The notes: generated by a model from the sequence alone, not told the origin. A DNA stretch of 64,000 nt from Gammaproteobacteria bacterium (GCA_020445405.1 JAGRGQ010000007.1:44254-108253); one strand, 5' to 3'; shown: positions 1 to 9,393, counted from the first letter of the stretch. Made by a program: numbers and translations.

Positions 1-1205
1 TCCAGTGCCGGCAGCAGTCCCCGTTGATCCAGCGGCGCGCGAAAGCTGTTGAGCAGCTCGCGCAGCTCGGTATGCGCCTCGTCCAGCCCGCCGCGTATCC
101 TGTGAATCTCCCGGCGGGCCCGTCCGTCCACGGACACCTCCTGTTCCAGAGTCTCCTCCAGCATCCGCACCTGGTAGCGCAGACTCGCCAGCGTCTGTGC
201 CAGCGAGTCGTGCAGCTCGTTTGCCAGCGCGGTCCTCTCCTCGACAATGGAGAGGCGGTGCGCCTCTGCATCCGAGCGCTGCTTCGCAATGGCGATGCCG
301 AGATGATTGCCGATAGTGGCGCTGAGCTCCATCAGATCTTCACGCCCTTTCATTATGGAACGGGGCACGAAGATGCGGAACATCCCCAGGATATCGCCGT
401 GAAAATTGAGCGGGACCGTGACCTCTTCCAGTTCATCCGGACTGTACATCCGGCGCCCGTTGCGAACCGAGCAGGCCTTGGCGTCGTGTTCGCACAGGAT
501 ATCCCCGCTGGAGAGCGCTTTTCCGCACTGACAGAGCGGCACCGGCAGCTGCTCCTTTTCGGTAAGCAGCTTCTCATCCGGGTCGATGCTGCCGACCAGC
601 CGCATATGCCCTGAAGTACTGATCACCTGCACGACCGCGGAGCGGCCGTGCAGCATATTCTTGACCACCCGCAGCAGGCGGACCAGGAGCTCGTCCATGT
701 CGTCCACCTGATTGATTTTCGCGGCCACGTCGTAGAGTATCTTGAGCGATGCCGTCTGCTGACTGAGCTGCCGGGTCTGGCGCGCAACCCGGTTGTCCAT
801 ATCTTCGTAGAGATCGATCAACTCACCGCTAAGGCTGTCCAGATCGCGGGTGACCGGTCCCAGCACGCCCACCTCCTGCAGCGGCAGATTGGACCATACC
901 CCGCCCTCGCAGACGTCGGCGACCGCACTCTCCAATTCGGCCAGCGGCTTCAGAAGCTGGCTGTGCAAGCGGTTGCTTCCAACCAGTATCGCGGCCATCG
1001 CAAGCGCCCCGCATACCAGCAGCAGCCCCGCCAGGCCCTCCCCCGTCGCAATCCCCAGAAACAGCAGGATTCCCATCCCGATAATGACAACGAGCACAGC
1101 CAGCAGGATACCGAGCGGTCCCAGCAGACGGCCGACCACCAGTATACGCAGCACCGGCGAACCGCTAAGCAGCCGGGCAACCGCTCCTTTCAGCGAATTG
1201 TGCAT
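1..1205 (-). CDS. NarX-type sensor histidine kinase (3' end beyond the window)
   Basis: Membrane sensor kinase that would phosphorylate a NarL/FixJ-type response regulator. The frame is open from an ATG at 1205, preceded by GGAG, to the window edge, giving about 401 residues without a stop. Two hydrophobic segments lie at about residues 20-55 and 58-76, with almost no periplasmic loop between them. A HAMP-like linker and coiled coil follow, then a GAF-like region (about 165-310) holding several cysteines (CQCGK, CEHD, CSVRN). The HisKA_3 dimerisation box reads ERTALANELHDSLAQTL, with His as the phospho-acceptor. The ATPase domain and any partner regulator lie outside the window. The cysteine-rich GAF region is typical of NarX-like proteins, but the short sensor loop means nitrate sensing cannot be assumed. 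It lies 209 bp downstream of cca on the same strand. Confidence 0.85.
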   Translation of the reverse strand, partial: MHNSLKGAVARLLSGSPVLRILVVGRLLGPLGILLAVLVVIIGMGILLFLGIATGEGLAGLLLVCGALAMAAILVGSNRLHSQLLKPLAELESAVADVCEGGVWSNLPLQEVGVLGPVTRDLDSLSGELIDLYEDMDNRVARQTRQLSQQTASLKILYDVAAKINQVDDMDELLVRLLRVVKNMLHGRSAVVQVISTSGHMRLVGSIDPDEKLLTEKEQLPVPLCQCGKALSSGDILCEHDAKACSVRNGRRMYSPDELEEVTVPLNFHGDILGMFRIFVPRSIMKGREDLMELSATIGNHLGIAIAKQRSDAEAHRLSIVEERTALANELHDSLAQTLASLRYQVRMLEETLEQEVSVDGRARREIHRIRGGLDEAHTELRELLNSFRAPLDQRGLLPAL

Positions 1206-1414
1206 GTCGCTCCACTTCCCGCTTGTCCTGAGTGACTATCTTATCGTGATTGCGCTCGAGCCACAGCAAACGCCCCGATACCCCTGGCGAAAAACTGCCT
1301 GCCGCACCGAAAACAGGCGGAGAATCCGCTGTTATCTACAGACCCGGGAGTCGGCATTCGGTTCAGTTGCCGCAAACTGCGCAAGCGCAACGCAGGCCGG
1401 TGAGAAATTTTTTT

Positions 1415-2563
1415 TCATCCGCACCCGGCCCTACCCATCAGGGAGCGCACCGCCTCCAGCCGCTTGAGCCGAAGCATGCGGCCGAGTTCCGCCCCCTCCA
1501 GTCCGCTGCGCTGCAGCGCAGCCGGCGTTATGGCCGCGACCGAATCCAGCGCCCGCAGAACCAGTTCATGCGTCTGCGCCAGATCGGGCCAGAGCGCATC
1601 CGCCGCGCAGAGAAATGCCTTCAGTCCCGCGGCGGAGTGCAGCGCTCTGGTCGCCCCGATTAGTTCCAGCAGCCGCGCCGGGTCCCCCGCCGAGGCCTCG
1701 CGGTAGACCGGCGCCATCCTGAGGGTCAGCTTCAGCAGCTCGAGACACGGCTTCTCCACCCTGAGTTCTCCCACCGCCCCCGCCGCATCTCCTGCGGTTA
1801 CTGCGGCGTGGTAAAAAGCCACCGCAAAACGGACTCCGGTGCCGGCATCCTGCCGCACCGCCCGCTGCAGCGCGGCCACCATCGGGCACTCCGCGTTTTT
1901 CACGTGGCTGTCCTGCCGCGGCAGCGACCGGTCAAGCGCCGGCAACAACCGCACCAGTGCGCCGCAGCTGTGCAGCACCTGAAAGAAGCGCCAGGGCTGA
2001 TCTTCCGGCAGCGCCTGTTTCATCTCCTGCCAGATGCGTTCCGGCTGCAGTGTCTCCAGCTCCGCGGATGCCGCCATCGTACGCAGCAGCTTTTGGGTGC
2101 CGTGACTGACCCGGAAACCCCAGCGCCCGAGCCTGGCGGCAAAACGGGCGACCCGCAGCAGCCGCACCGGATCTTCAACGAAGGCTGGCGAGATGTGGCG
2201 CAGCAGCCCTGCGTTCAGGTCGCTCTGACCGCCGAACGGATCGACCAGGTTACCGGTTTCATCCTCCGCGATGGCGTTGATGGTCAGATCGCGCCTGATC
2301 AGATCCTGCTCCAGCGTGACATCGGGACCGGCGTCTATGGAAAAGCCTTTGTAGCCCGGCCCCGTTTTCGTTTCGCGCCGGGCCAGCGCGTACTCCTCGC
2401 CCGTTTCAGGATGCAGAAAAACCGGGAAATCAACGTCCGCGCGCCGATATCCCCGCTGCAGCATGACGCTTTCGCTGGCCCCCACAACGACCCAGTCGCG
2501 GTCGCGCACCGGCAGGCCGAGCAACCGGTCGCGCACTGCCCCGCCGACCAGATAGATCCGCAT
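1415..2563 (-). CDS. cca: CCA-adding tRNA nucleotidyltransferase, degenerate HD region
   Basis: Adds or repairs the 3'-CCA end of tRNAs. The 382-residue protein starts at the ATG at 2563, whose A is the last base of the upstream gene's TAA (TAATG), so the two are translationally coupled. Class II nucleotidyltransferase motifs are clear: GGAVRD at residues 7-12, the metal-binding DRD at 21-23, RRDLTINA at 90-97, and the EDPVRLLR helix near 130. E. coli Cca is about 412 residues and carries a C-terminal HD phosphohydrolase. Here the matching stretch ([10 protein letters not shown]) keeps a His but lacks the HD dyad, so the phosphatase/phosphodiesterase activity is probably lost. An extension upstream of 2563 is possible in frame but would run into the ABC gene and has no family support. 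Confidence 0.93.
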   Translation of the reverse strand: MRIYLVGGAVRDRLLGLPVRDRDWVVVGASESVMLQRGYRRADVDFPVFLHPETGEEYALARRETKTGPGYKGFSIDAGPDVTLEQDLIRRDLTINAIAEDETGNLVDPFGGQSDLNAGLLRHISPAFVEDPVRLLRVARFAARLGRWGFRVSHGTQKLLRTMAASAELETLQPERIWQEMKQALPEDQPWRFFQVLHSCGALVRLLPALDRSLPRQDSHVKNAECPMVAALQRAVRQDAGTGVRFAVAFYHAAVTAGDAAGAVGELRVEKPCLELLKLTLRMAPVYREASAGDPARLLELIGATRALHSAAGLKAFLCAADALWPDLAQTHELVLRALDSVAAITPAALQRSGLEGAELGRMLRLKRLEAVRSLMGRAGCG

Positions 2564-4365
2564 TACACCGTCTCCATCCGCTGCCTGTTCTCCTGCTGCT
2601 GCAGCAGCCACATCTCGCTGTAGACACCCCCCTTGGCAAGCAGCTGCCGGTGGCTGCCCTGTTCGATAATGCACCCCTCCTCCATCACCAGAATGCGGTC
2701 TGCATCGACCACGGTGGAGAGCCGGTGGGCGATCACCAGCGTGGTGTGATTGGCGGCGACCTGGCGCAGCGTCTCCAGTATCGCCTGTTCGGTCTTGCTG
2801 TCCAGAGATGAAGTCGCCTCGTCGAATACCAGAATTCTGGGCTTTTTCAGGATCGCCCGGGCGATCGCGATGCGCTGTTTCTCACCGCCGGACAGCTTCA
2901 GTCCCCGCTCACCCACCAGCGTTTCGTAGCGCTTCGGCAGGCGCTCGATGAAATCCCGGATGCAGGCGACATCGGCGGCGGCCTCGATCTCCTCGCGGCC
3001 GGCATCGTATCTGCCGTAGACAATATTGTAGCGGATGGTGTTGTTGAACAGCACGCTGTCCTGGGGCACTATCGCGATCCCCCGGCGCAGGCTCTGCTGC
3101 GTCACATCCCGTATATCCTGTCCGTCGATTGTCACCCGTCCGCCGGTCACGTCGTAAAAACGGAACAGCAGCCGCGCCAGCGTCGATTTGCCCGCGCCGC
3201 TATGCCCCACCACCGCGACCTTCTCCCCCGGCCGCACGACAAAATCGATCTGCCGCAGTATTTCGCGGTCGTCCTGGTAGGCGAATGCCACGTTTTCAAA
3301 CCTGATCTCCCCCTGGTCCAGCCGCAGCTCGCGGGCATCCGGCTTGTCCCGGATCTCCGGCTTCCTGTCCAGCAGCTTGAATATCAGGTCCATATCGGCC
3401 AATGAGTATTTTATCTGCCGGTAGATCATTCCGAGGAAATTGAGCGGAATGAAAAGCTGCAGCATAAAGGCGTTGACCAGCACCAGATCGCCGATTGTCA
3501 TCGTGCCGTCGACCACACTGGCAGTCGCATAAAACATGATCAGCGTAACCCCCAGCGCGATGATCGCCCCCTGCCCGAAATTGAGCAGGGACATCGATGT
3601 CTGGCTCTTGACCGCGACGCCCTCCCAACTGTCCAGACTGCGGTCGAAGCGCTCGAGTTCCAACTGCTCGTTACCAAAATATTTGACTGTCTCGTAGTTG
3701 ATCAGACTGTCCACCGCCTGCGCGTTCGATTCCGACTCCAGCCTGTTCATCTGGTGGCGGAAGTCCATCCTCCACTCGGTCACCGCCAGCGTAAACGCGA
3801 TGTACACCGCCACCGTCGAAAAGGTGATCAATGTGAACACCGGCGCGTACTGGCTGAACATAATCACGGCAACCAGAGAGAACTCCACCAGCATCGGAAA
3901 AATACTGAATACCATGTAGTTCAGTATCGAGCTTACACTGCGGGTGCCGCGCTCCAGGTCGCGGCTGATGGCGCCGGTCCGGCGCTCCAGGTGAAAGCGC
4001 AGCGACAGACTGTGCAGATGCGCCAGCACCCGGGTCGAGAGGCGCCGCATCGCGTGATAACGCACCCGGGCGAAGACAACGTCGCGCAGCTCATTGAAAA
4101 GCGAACTGCTCAAACGCAGCGCGCCGTAGGCGATCAGCAGCGCCACCGGCACCACCAATAACTCCTGTGCCCGGTCCAGGTTGTCCACGATCTGTTTGAG
4201 CAGGACCGGAATTCCCACATTGGCCAGCTTGGCAAGCACCAGGCAGACCAGCGCGAACAGCGCCCGCCCGCGATACTCCCAGAGAAACGGCAGCATCGAC
4301 CGCAGATTGTGCCAGTCGCGTCTGTCTTTATGGGGCTTCGACTGGTTGGAGATGTGGTGCGCCAT
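2563..4365 (-). CDS. ATM1/MsbA-type ABC exporter (fused membrane and ATPase domains)
   Basis: Half-transporter of 600 residues that would act as a homodimer in the inner membrane. A six-helix ABC membrane domain (about residues 30-330) is followed by the ATPase: Walker [10 protein letters not shown] at about 387-395, signature LSGGE at about 491-495, Walker B LVFDEAT at about 512-518, and the H-loop in VIAHRLST. The [11 protein letters not shown] stretch and the overall layout match the ATM1/HMT1 group, which exports glutathione-linked sulfur or metal compounds; the substrate here is inference. The ATG at 4365 (MAHHIS) is chosen. The in-frame TTG at 4392 would add nine residues encoded by the terminal repeat of an inserted element. 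No good ribosome-binding site precedes 4365, perhaps because of that insertion. Its stop overlaps the cca start. Confidence 0.9.
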   Translation of the reverse strand: MAHHISNQSKPHKDRRDWHNLRSMLPFLWEYRGRALFALVCLVLAKLANVGIPVLLKQIVDNLDRAQELLVVPVALLIAYGALRLSSSLFNELRDVVFARVRYHAMRRLSTRVLAHLHSLSLRFHLERRTGAISRDLERGTRSVSSILNYMVFSIFPMLVEFSLVAVIMFSQYAPVFTLITFSTVAVYIAFTLAVTEWRMDFRHQMNRLESESNAQAVDSLINYETVKYFGNEQLELERFDRSLDSWEGVAVKSQTSMSLLNFGQGAIIALGVTLIMFYATASVVDGTMTIGDLVLVNAFMLQLFIPLNFLGMIYRQIKYSLADMDLIFKLLDRKPEIRDKPDARELRLDQGEIRFENVAFAYQDDREILRQIDFVVRPGEKVAVVGHSGAGKSTLARLLFRFYDVTGGRVTIDGQDIRDVTQQSLRRGIAIVPQDSVLFNNTIRYNIVYGRYDAGREEIEAAADVACIRDFIERLPKRYETLVGERGLKLSGGEKQRIAIARAILKKPRILVFDEATSSLDSKTEQAILETLRQVAANHTTLVIAHRLSTVVDADRILVMEEGCIIEQGSHRQLLAKGGVYSEMWLLQQQENRQRMETV

Positions 4366-4369
4366 GTCA

Positions 4370-4506
4370 GGGCCTGTTAACAGCAGCCGCAAACACGGCT
4401 AAAATCGGAAACAAATCACTTGTAGAGGCTGTCGGACTTGACGCTGTTTGGCTGTAAATCGCTGGATAACGATCAACTCAGCTTATCGAACTCGTTTAAC
4501 AGGCCC
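4370..4506. mobile_element. MITE-like element with 11-bp terminal inverted repeats
   Basis: A 137-bp non-coding segment is bounded by GGGCCTGTTAA at 4370-4380 and its exact reverse complement TTAACAGGCCC at 4496-4506. It carries no reading frame of note. I see no target-site duplication. The left end lies 5 bp upstream of the ABC-exporter ATG, so the segment replaces the expected leader of that gene. The size and ends suggest a miniature inverted-repeat element; I could not assign it to a transposase family. Confidence 0.5.
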
Positions 4507-4538
4507 GCTGTTCGCCCCGTACGATAAGCTGAATTGAT
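4472..4538. repeat. 17-bp imperfect inverted repeat straddling the right end of the MITE-like element
   Basis: ATCAACTCAGCTTATCG at 4472-4488 pairs with CGATAAGCTGAATTGAT at 4522-4538 (16 of 17 positions) across a 33-bp loop that contains one terminal repeat of the 4370-4506 element. Either it is a hairpin or it marks an inverted duplication made at insertion. The rest of the 4393-4700 gap holds no gene that I can see. Confidence 0.5.
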
Positions 4539-4700
4539 TCACCCCGGCGATTTTCGCTTCAATACAGATGAATCCGAAAGTCTCCCAGATCCGGATTCTA
4601 TAGGAAACCGGCAGTAAAAAACGCGCCTTTTATCGAGGCTTGCGGCAGCGCCGGATCGACCAGCCGGTTTCCGCACGGACACTATCTACCGGAGGGGCCG

Positions 4701-5045
4701 ATGACCCAGGACTGCAGCTACAACGAATTACACCCGCTACAGGTATTGGACGACAGTATGGAACCGGAGTTTCCGCGCAATTGCATCATCGTGATCGAAC
4801 CGTCGGAAGTGTGCGCCACCGGCGCCTACGTCATCGTAAACCTGGGCGATGAGCGCTGGTTTCGTCAGTACGTCAGGTATGCCGATGGCAGCCAGAAGCT
4901 GAAGGCCGTCAACCCGGTGTATCCGGATATTCCCATCGAGAGCGGCCAGTTCAAAATCGAAGGGGTCGTCGTCCAGCGCAACGTCAGACGCAAAATCAAA
5001 CATTACCACCCCTATCGGCCAGACAACGGCATCGAGTTGCGATAG
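4701..5045 (+). CDS. S24/LexA-like peptidase-fold protein lacking the catalytic lysine
   Basis: A 114-residue protein that resembles the C-terminal S24 fold of LexA/UmuD but has no DNA-binding domain. The DDSMEPEF motif places the would-be nucleophile at Ser19. In LexA and UmuD a lysine about 37 residues later completes the Ser-Lys dyad. Here the aligned strand reads ERWFRQYV, with Arg55 and Gln56 and no Lys. Self-cleavage is therefore unlikely, and the fold may serve in binding. The start is supported by GGAGGGG just upstream of the ATG. It stands alone, about 80 bp ahead of the acyl-CoA synthetase on the same strand. The family call is fairly firm; the function is unknown. Confidence 0.7.
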   Translation: MTQDCSYNELHPLQVLDDSMEPEFPRNCIIVIEPSEVCATGAYVIVNLGDERWFRQYVRYADGSQKLKAVNPVYPDIPIESGQFKIEGVVVQRNVRRKIKHYHPYRPDNGIELR

Positions 5046-5138
5046 CCATTCCGGCAATCGGCGCTGGCCGCAGAAACTCTGGATAATATGACTCTGGTCC
5101 CCTATGTTTGAGACAACTCACTGTTGCGGTTTATCCGA

Positions 5139-6947
5139 ATGAGAACAAAGCGGCTGGACATCACACTGGCAGAGGCCGGGACCCTTTCCGGCCTTTTTCG
5201 TCAACGTATTCTGAAAACCCCGGATCACGTCGCCTACCGCCACTATGACAGCGAAGCCGGCGTCTGGAGGGATACGACCTGGAAAGAGATGGGTGAGGCT
5301 GCCGCGCGCTGGCAGACCGCATTGACCGGCGAGGGACTGCAGCCGGGCGACCGGGTCGGCATCATGATGCCGAACTGCCGTGAATGGGTGATGTTCGATC
5401 AGGCGACGATGGGACTCGGCCTGATCAACGTCCCGCTGTTCTACAATGACCGCGGCGGAAACGTGGCCTATATCGCCCGGGATGCAGCGCTGCGTCTGCT
5501 GGTCATCCAGGGCGAGGAGCAGTGGCGGCGTCTCGAACCGGTGTTGGAGTCGCTCTCCAGCGTTAAAAAAATCATCTCGCTGCAGCCCATTGCCGGCAGC
5601 GGCGGCGACAACCGTCTCTGCCCCGCATCGGCGTGGCTGCCGGAGCGCGGCGACAGGTTTCTGGTGAATGCGGATATCGATCCGGACGGCGCCGCCACCG
5701 TTGTCTACACCTCCGGCACCACCGGCCACCCCAAGGGGGTGATGCTCAGTCACAACAACATCCTGTGCAACGCGTTCGACGCGCTGATGACCACCAACGC
5801 CGGCAGCGGCGACATCATGCTCTCCTTTCTGCCGCTGTCGCATATGCTGGAACGGACCGCGGGCTACTATCTGGCCATGCTCGGGGATATGACGGTGGCC
5901 TATGCGCGCTCCGTGCCGCTGCTGGCGGAGGATCTGGTCGCTATCCGGCCGACCGTTCTGATCAGCGTGCCGCGCATCTACGAGCGGATATACGCGAGAA
6001 TACAGGAGGGTCTTGCCGCCAAACCGGCGATCGTCCGCACACTCTTCAATCTCGCGGTCGATGTGGGATGGAGGCGTTTTCTCTATCTGCAGCACAGGCG
6101 CAACTGGTCGGCCTCCCTGCTGTTGTGGCCGCTGCTGGAAAAGCTGGTGGCCGGAAAAGTGGTGGAAAAGCTGGGCGGACGGCTGCAGTTCGCGATCAGC
6201 GGCGGCGCGCCGCTGCCGATGCCGGTCGCCCGGGTTTTTCTTGCACTGGGCGTGCCGCTGATCCAGGGATACGGGCTGACCGAGTCCAGCCCGGTGCTTG
6301 CGGTCAACCAGGTCGAGGATAATGTACCGGAGAGCGTCGGCAAAGCACTGGCCAACGTCGAACTGCGCATCGGCAAGGAGAACGAGCTGCTGGCGCGCGG
6401 CCGCCCGGTCATGCTCGGCTTCTGGAGCAGGGCGGAGGAGACCGCCCGGGTGATCGATGCGGCGGGCTGGCTGCACACCGGCGATATCGCCAGCATCGAC
6501 GAGCAGGGGTATGTCTATATCACCGGCCGCCTCAAGGACATCATCGTGCTCGCGAATGGCGAAAAGGTTTCACCTGCGGATATGGAGCTGGCGATCTCCA
6601 TGGATCCGCTGTTTGAACAGGTGATGGTGATCGGCGAAGGGAGGCCGTTTCTCGCGGCATTGGTGGTACCGGAGCAGGGGCAGTGGAAAAAACTGATGTC
6701 CGAATTGGGCATGGAGCCGGATTCAGCCGCCTGTTACCACGACGCCGGGGTGGCCGGAGTCGTCCTGCAGCGGATCTGCGACCGGCTGCACGATTTCCCG
6801 GGTTACGCGCAGATACGCGCGATTGCACTGCTCAGCGAGCCCTGGAGCGTGGAGAACGGGCTGCTCACACCGACGCTCAAGACCCGGCGCAACCAGGTGC
6901 TGGCGCATTTTGAGAACGAAGTGCATCGGTTATACCTGGGGCACTGA
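5139..6947 (+). CDS. Long-chain acyl-CoA synthetase (AMP-forming, FadD15-like)
   Basis: Activates fatty acids to acyl-CoA with ATP, feeding the beta-oxidation genes encoded 1.5 kb away on the other strand. About 602 residues. The AMP-binding P-loop reads YTSGTTGHPKG (about residues 189-199), followed by the GYGLTESSP motif (about 377) and the C-terminal GWLHTGD and GRLKDIIVLANGEKVSP hinge motifs. The family is the long FACS type also found in mycobacteria and plants. An in-frame TTG at 5124 would add five residues; neither start has a strong ribosome-binding site. The next gene starts 34 bp downstream on the same strand. Confidence 0.9.
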   Translation: MRTKRLDITLAEAGTLSGLFRQRILKTPDHVAYRHYDSEAGVWRDTTWKEMGEAAARWQTALTGEGLQPGDRVGIMMPNCREWVMFDQATMGLGLINVPLFYNDRGGNVAYIARDAALRLLVIQGEEQWRRLEPVLESLSSVKKIISLQPIAGSGGDNRLCPASAWLPERGDRFLVNADIDPDGAATVVYTSGTTGHPKGVMLSHNNILCNAFDALMTTNAGSGDIMLSFLPLSHMLERTAGYYLAMLGDMTVAYARSVPLLAEDLVAIRPTVLISVPRIYERIYARIQEGLAAKPAIVRTLFNLAVDVGWRRFLYLQHRRNWSASLLLWPLLEKLVAGKVVEKLGGRLQFAISGGAPLPMPVARVFLALGVPLIQGYGLTESSPVLAVNQVEDNVPESVGKALANVELRIGKENELLARGRPVMLGFWSRAEETARVIDAAGWLHTGDIASIDEQGYVYITGRLKDIIVLANGEKVSPADMELAISMDPLFEQVMVIGEGRPFLAALVVPEQGQWKKLMSELGMEPDSAACYHDAGVAGVVLQRICDRLHDFPGYAQIRAIALLSEPWSVENGLLTPTLKTRRNQVLAHFENEVHRLYLGH

Positions 6948-6981
6948 CGCAACGGACATCGTCTCTACAGCAGGACAGGAT

Positions 6982-7788
6982 ATGCTAGCGCCCGAATGGA
7001 TATTGTCCTTTTTGTTTTTGGGCGCTTTCGCCGGGTTTATGGCGGGACTGCTGGGTATCGGCGGCGGTGGAATAATGGTGCCGGTGCTGACATCGCTATT
7101 CCTGGTGAACGGTGTCGCCGTCGATAATGTCGTTCATCTGGCTTTGGGTACCTCTATGGCATCCATGATCGTCACCACTTTTTCGAGTTTTCGCGCGCAC
7201 AATGCAAAAGGCGTTGTGGTCAGGAAAGCGGTCAAGGGCATGGTCTTCGGTATTATCTCGGGTACATTTCTGGCGACATTTCTCGCCTCTTACCTGAGCT
7301 CGATCTATCTTGCGGTTTTCTTTTCCCTGTTCATGGCATTCGTATCGACTCAGATGTTTTTGAACAAGCGACCCAAACCGTCCAGGGAATTGGCAGGCAA
7401 CCCGGGGTTGTTCGCGGCCGGCGCCGGCATTGGCGCCGTGTCGGCACTGGTCTCCATCGGAGGCGGCTCCCTGACGGTGCCCTATCTGATCTGGCAGAAC
7501 GTTGACATCAAGCAGGCAATAGGCACCTCGGCGGCCATCGGACTGCCGATCTCCATCGCAGGTACTTCGGGTTATCTGATCAATGGCTGGAGTTACTCTT
7601 CCCCGCAGGACTTTGTTCTTGGCTTTGTCTATCTGCCCGCGGTCCTGCTGATCTCCATCACCAGCTTTTTTGCCGCGCCCTACGGCGCCAGACTGGCCCA
7701 CAGGCTGCCGGTATCCATACTAAAAAAGATATTTGCGGTGCTGCTGATTTTTTTGAGTATAAAAATGCTGGTCTCGGTAGTCGGATAA
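6982..7788 (+). CDS. TauE/SafE (DUF81) family membrane permease
   Basis: Inner-membrane permease of 268 residues. Members of this family move small sulfur-containing or organic anions such as sulfite, sulfoacetate and taurine breakdown products. The N-terminus carries the family's glycine-rich first repeat (GFMAGLLGIGGGGIMVPVL), and the mirrored second repeat is ALVSIGGGSLTVPYL near residue 155. About eight hydrophobic helices are visible. The start at 6982 follows CAGGACAGG and skips an upstream in-frame extension that overlaps the acyl-CoA synthetase. The substrate is not deducible from the sequence; a sulfur anion would fit a sulfur-oxidising host but is only inference. Confidence 0.88.
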   Translation: MLAPEWILSFLFLGAFAGFMAGLLGIGGGGIMVPVLTSLFLVNGVAVDNVVHLALGTSMASMIVTTFSSFRAHNAKGVVVRKAVKGMVFGIISGTFLATFLASYLSSIYLAVFFSLFMAFVSTQMFLNKRPKPSRELAGNPGLFAAGAGIGAVSALVSIGGGSLTVPYLIWQNVDIKQAIGTSAAIGLPISIAGTSGYLINGWSYSSPQDFVLGFVYLPAVLLISITSFFAAPYGARLAHRLPVSILKKIFAVLLIFLSIKMLVSVVG

Positions 7789-7913
7789 CGGGAGCCGGGA
7801 ACTCAGTCTGGTCTCACCATGCCGGTAACCTGCAGGCGGCGCCCGCCGGTACTATGCTGTTGGCAGAAACCATCGCCGTCCGCTGGCCAGCCTGACAGAG
7901 AGGAGGTTTTCCA

Positions 7914-8267
7914 ATGAGAGCCAGATTCGACAATTTCGGTGAGATCGAGATCGACGGGAAGCAATATCGACACGATGTACTGATCCAGGGCGGTGTTGTG
8001 CGCAAGCGGAAAAAAACCGCGTCCAAGGCGTATCGGGATGATTACGGGCACACGCCGTTGTCGTCGGAGGAGCCGATACCCTGGGGCGGCAGAAGCCTCT
8101 ACATAGGCACCGGCATGTACGGCGCTCTGCCGGTCATGCCAGCGGTTTACAAAGAAGCGGAACAACGCGGCGTCGAGCTGGTGGTGGACAGGACCGGAAA
8201 CATCTGCCGACTGTTGCAGGAGCGCCGGTCCGAAGACATCAATGCCATTCTGCATGTGACTTGTTGA
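7914..8267 (+). CDS. Mth938-domain (DUF498) protein
   Basis: A 117-residue soluble protein with the Mth938-like fold, about as long as the stand-alone family members. The family features visible are the beta-rich start (FGEIEIDGKQYRHDV), a central PWGGRSLYIGTGMYGALPV stretch, and a C-terminal part containing NAILHVTC. An excellent ribosome-binding site (GAGAGGAGG) precedes the ATG at 7914. The family is widespread, and eukaryotic relatives act in mitochondrial complex I assembly; the bacterial role is not established. It stands alone, convergent with the beta-oxidation operon. Confidence 0.85.
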   Translation: MRARFDNFGEIEIDGKQYRHDVLIQGGVVRKRKKTASKAYRDDYGHTPLSSEEPIPWGGRSLYIGTGMYGALPVMPAVYKEAEQRGVELVVDRTGNICRLLQERRSEDINAILHVTC

Positions 8268-8397
8268 ACGGGGTTGGTATACGGGGAAAGGCAGCGTTTA
8301 TCATCCACCCGCGCCGTTGCGTTGATTTCAGGACACAGGCTGCCGAACGTTCCCTGACAGCAGGGAGCGGCGCCCTGTTTCTGTTTCCATATCCGCT

Positions 8398-9189
8398 TCA
8401 AGCAAACCTGGGTTGCCGTTTCCCGACAAAGGCATCCAGCCCCTCCCTGAAATCCGCGCCCAGCGCACAGCGCACGAAACTGGCCTGTTCCAACTGCAGC
8501 TGCTGCTCCAGCGTATGCTGCAGCGAAGCATTCAGCAGCGCCTTGACGCCGGCCATCGCCTGCATCGATCCCCGGGTAATACGGCGCGCCATTTTGTCGG
8601 TCTCGGCTTCCAGTTCGTCGTTCGCGACCACGTTGTTGATCAGTCCCTGCTCAAGCGCGGCGCCCGCGTCCAGCGGCTGGTTGAGCAGACAGAGCGCCGC
8701 TGCCCGCTTCAGGCCGACAACTCTGGGCAGGAAGAAGGTGTTGCCGCCGTCCGGCGTCGTGGCGATCTGCGAATAGGCCTGGGTGAAACGGGCATTGTCC
8801 GCGGCGATGGCAAGATCGCAGGCGGCGACCAGGCTCATGCCGTAGCCGGCAACATTACCGCGAATCGAGGCAATTACCGGTTGCGGCAGACGGCGCAACT
8901 GCGCAGCTGCGGCGTTGACCATCCCGATGACGCTTGCCACCTCGGCCTCCCGTTCCGGCTCCGGCAGCGCCAGACACTGCTGAAAGAAGCGGATATCGCC
9001 GCCGGCCATGAAGTGATCGCCCGCCCCTCTCAGGACCAGGCAACGCACAGATGCGTTCCGTTCCAGCTCGCCGAACACCCGATTCAGCGCTTCCGCCATC
9101 TCCCGGTTGAGTGCGTTCAGCGACCCGGGTCTGTTCAACGTGACCGTGGCAATCGAATCGGCAATCTGCAGCGCAATCACATCATTCAT
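8398..9189 (-). CDS. Enoyl-CoA hydratase/isomerase (crotonase family, PaaG-like active site)
   Basis: The last gene of the beta-oxidation cluster, 263 residues. The crotonase fold is clear: NRPGSLNAL near residue 18, the oxyanion-hole segments AGGDIRFF and GNVAGYGMS, and TPDGGNTFFLP. The two glutamates of classical enoyl-CoA hydratase are absent: the first site reads GYGMSL rather than GGGCEL. The Asp of TPDGG matches the catalytic Asp of PaaG-type isomerases. An isomerase working on unsaturated or unusual acyl-CoAs is therefore more likely than simple hydration (inference). The ATG at 9189 is preceded by GAGAGGAG; a TTG six bases upstream is in frame. The 200 bp between this gene and the acyl-CoA dehydrogenase hold nothing I recognise. 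Confidence 0.85.
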   Translation of the reverse strand: MNDVIALQIADSIATVTLNRPGSLNALNREMAEALNRVFGELERNASVRCLVLRGAGDHFMAGGDIRFFQQCLALPEPEREAEVASVIGMVNAAAAQLRRLPQPVIASIRGNVAGYGMSLVAACDLAIAADNARFTQAYSQIATTPDGGNTFFLPRVVGLKRAAALCLLNQPLDAGAALEQGLINNVVANDELEAETDKMARRITRGSMQAMAGVKALLNASLQHTLEQQLQLEQASFVRCALGADFREGLDAFVGKRQPRFA

Positions 9190-9393
9190 GATCAAACTCC
9201 TCTCGGTACGTTCCCCGCAGCAATACGGCGCCGGCGCACGGACTCACGCGCTTCTCCGCGTATGCCGCTTCCTGGCGAGGCAATTCCAGCTGAAAAAATC
9301 CACCGGCATATCCGGGCACAGCGCAGTGCGCTGTCGGGTGACGGTGGAACCCGGCATTTACCCGTGCAACGTCCGGATAGATGCACTGTTCCG

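Noticed and set aside
5118..6476. A 452-codon open frame on the minus strand
   Set aside because: Antisense to the acyl-CoA synthetase; biased composition and no ribosome-binding site.
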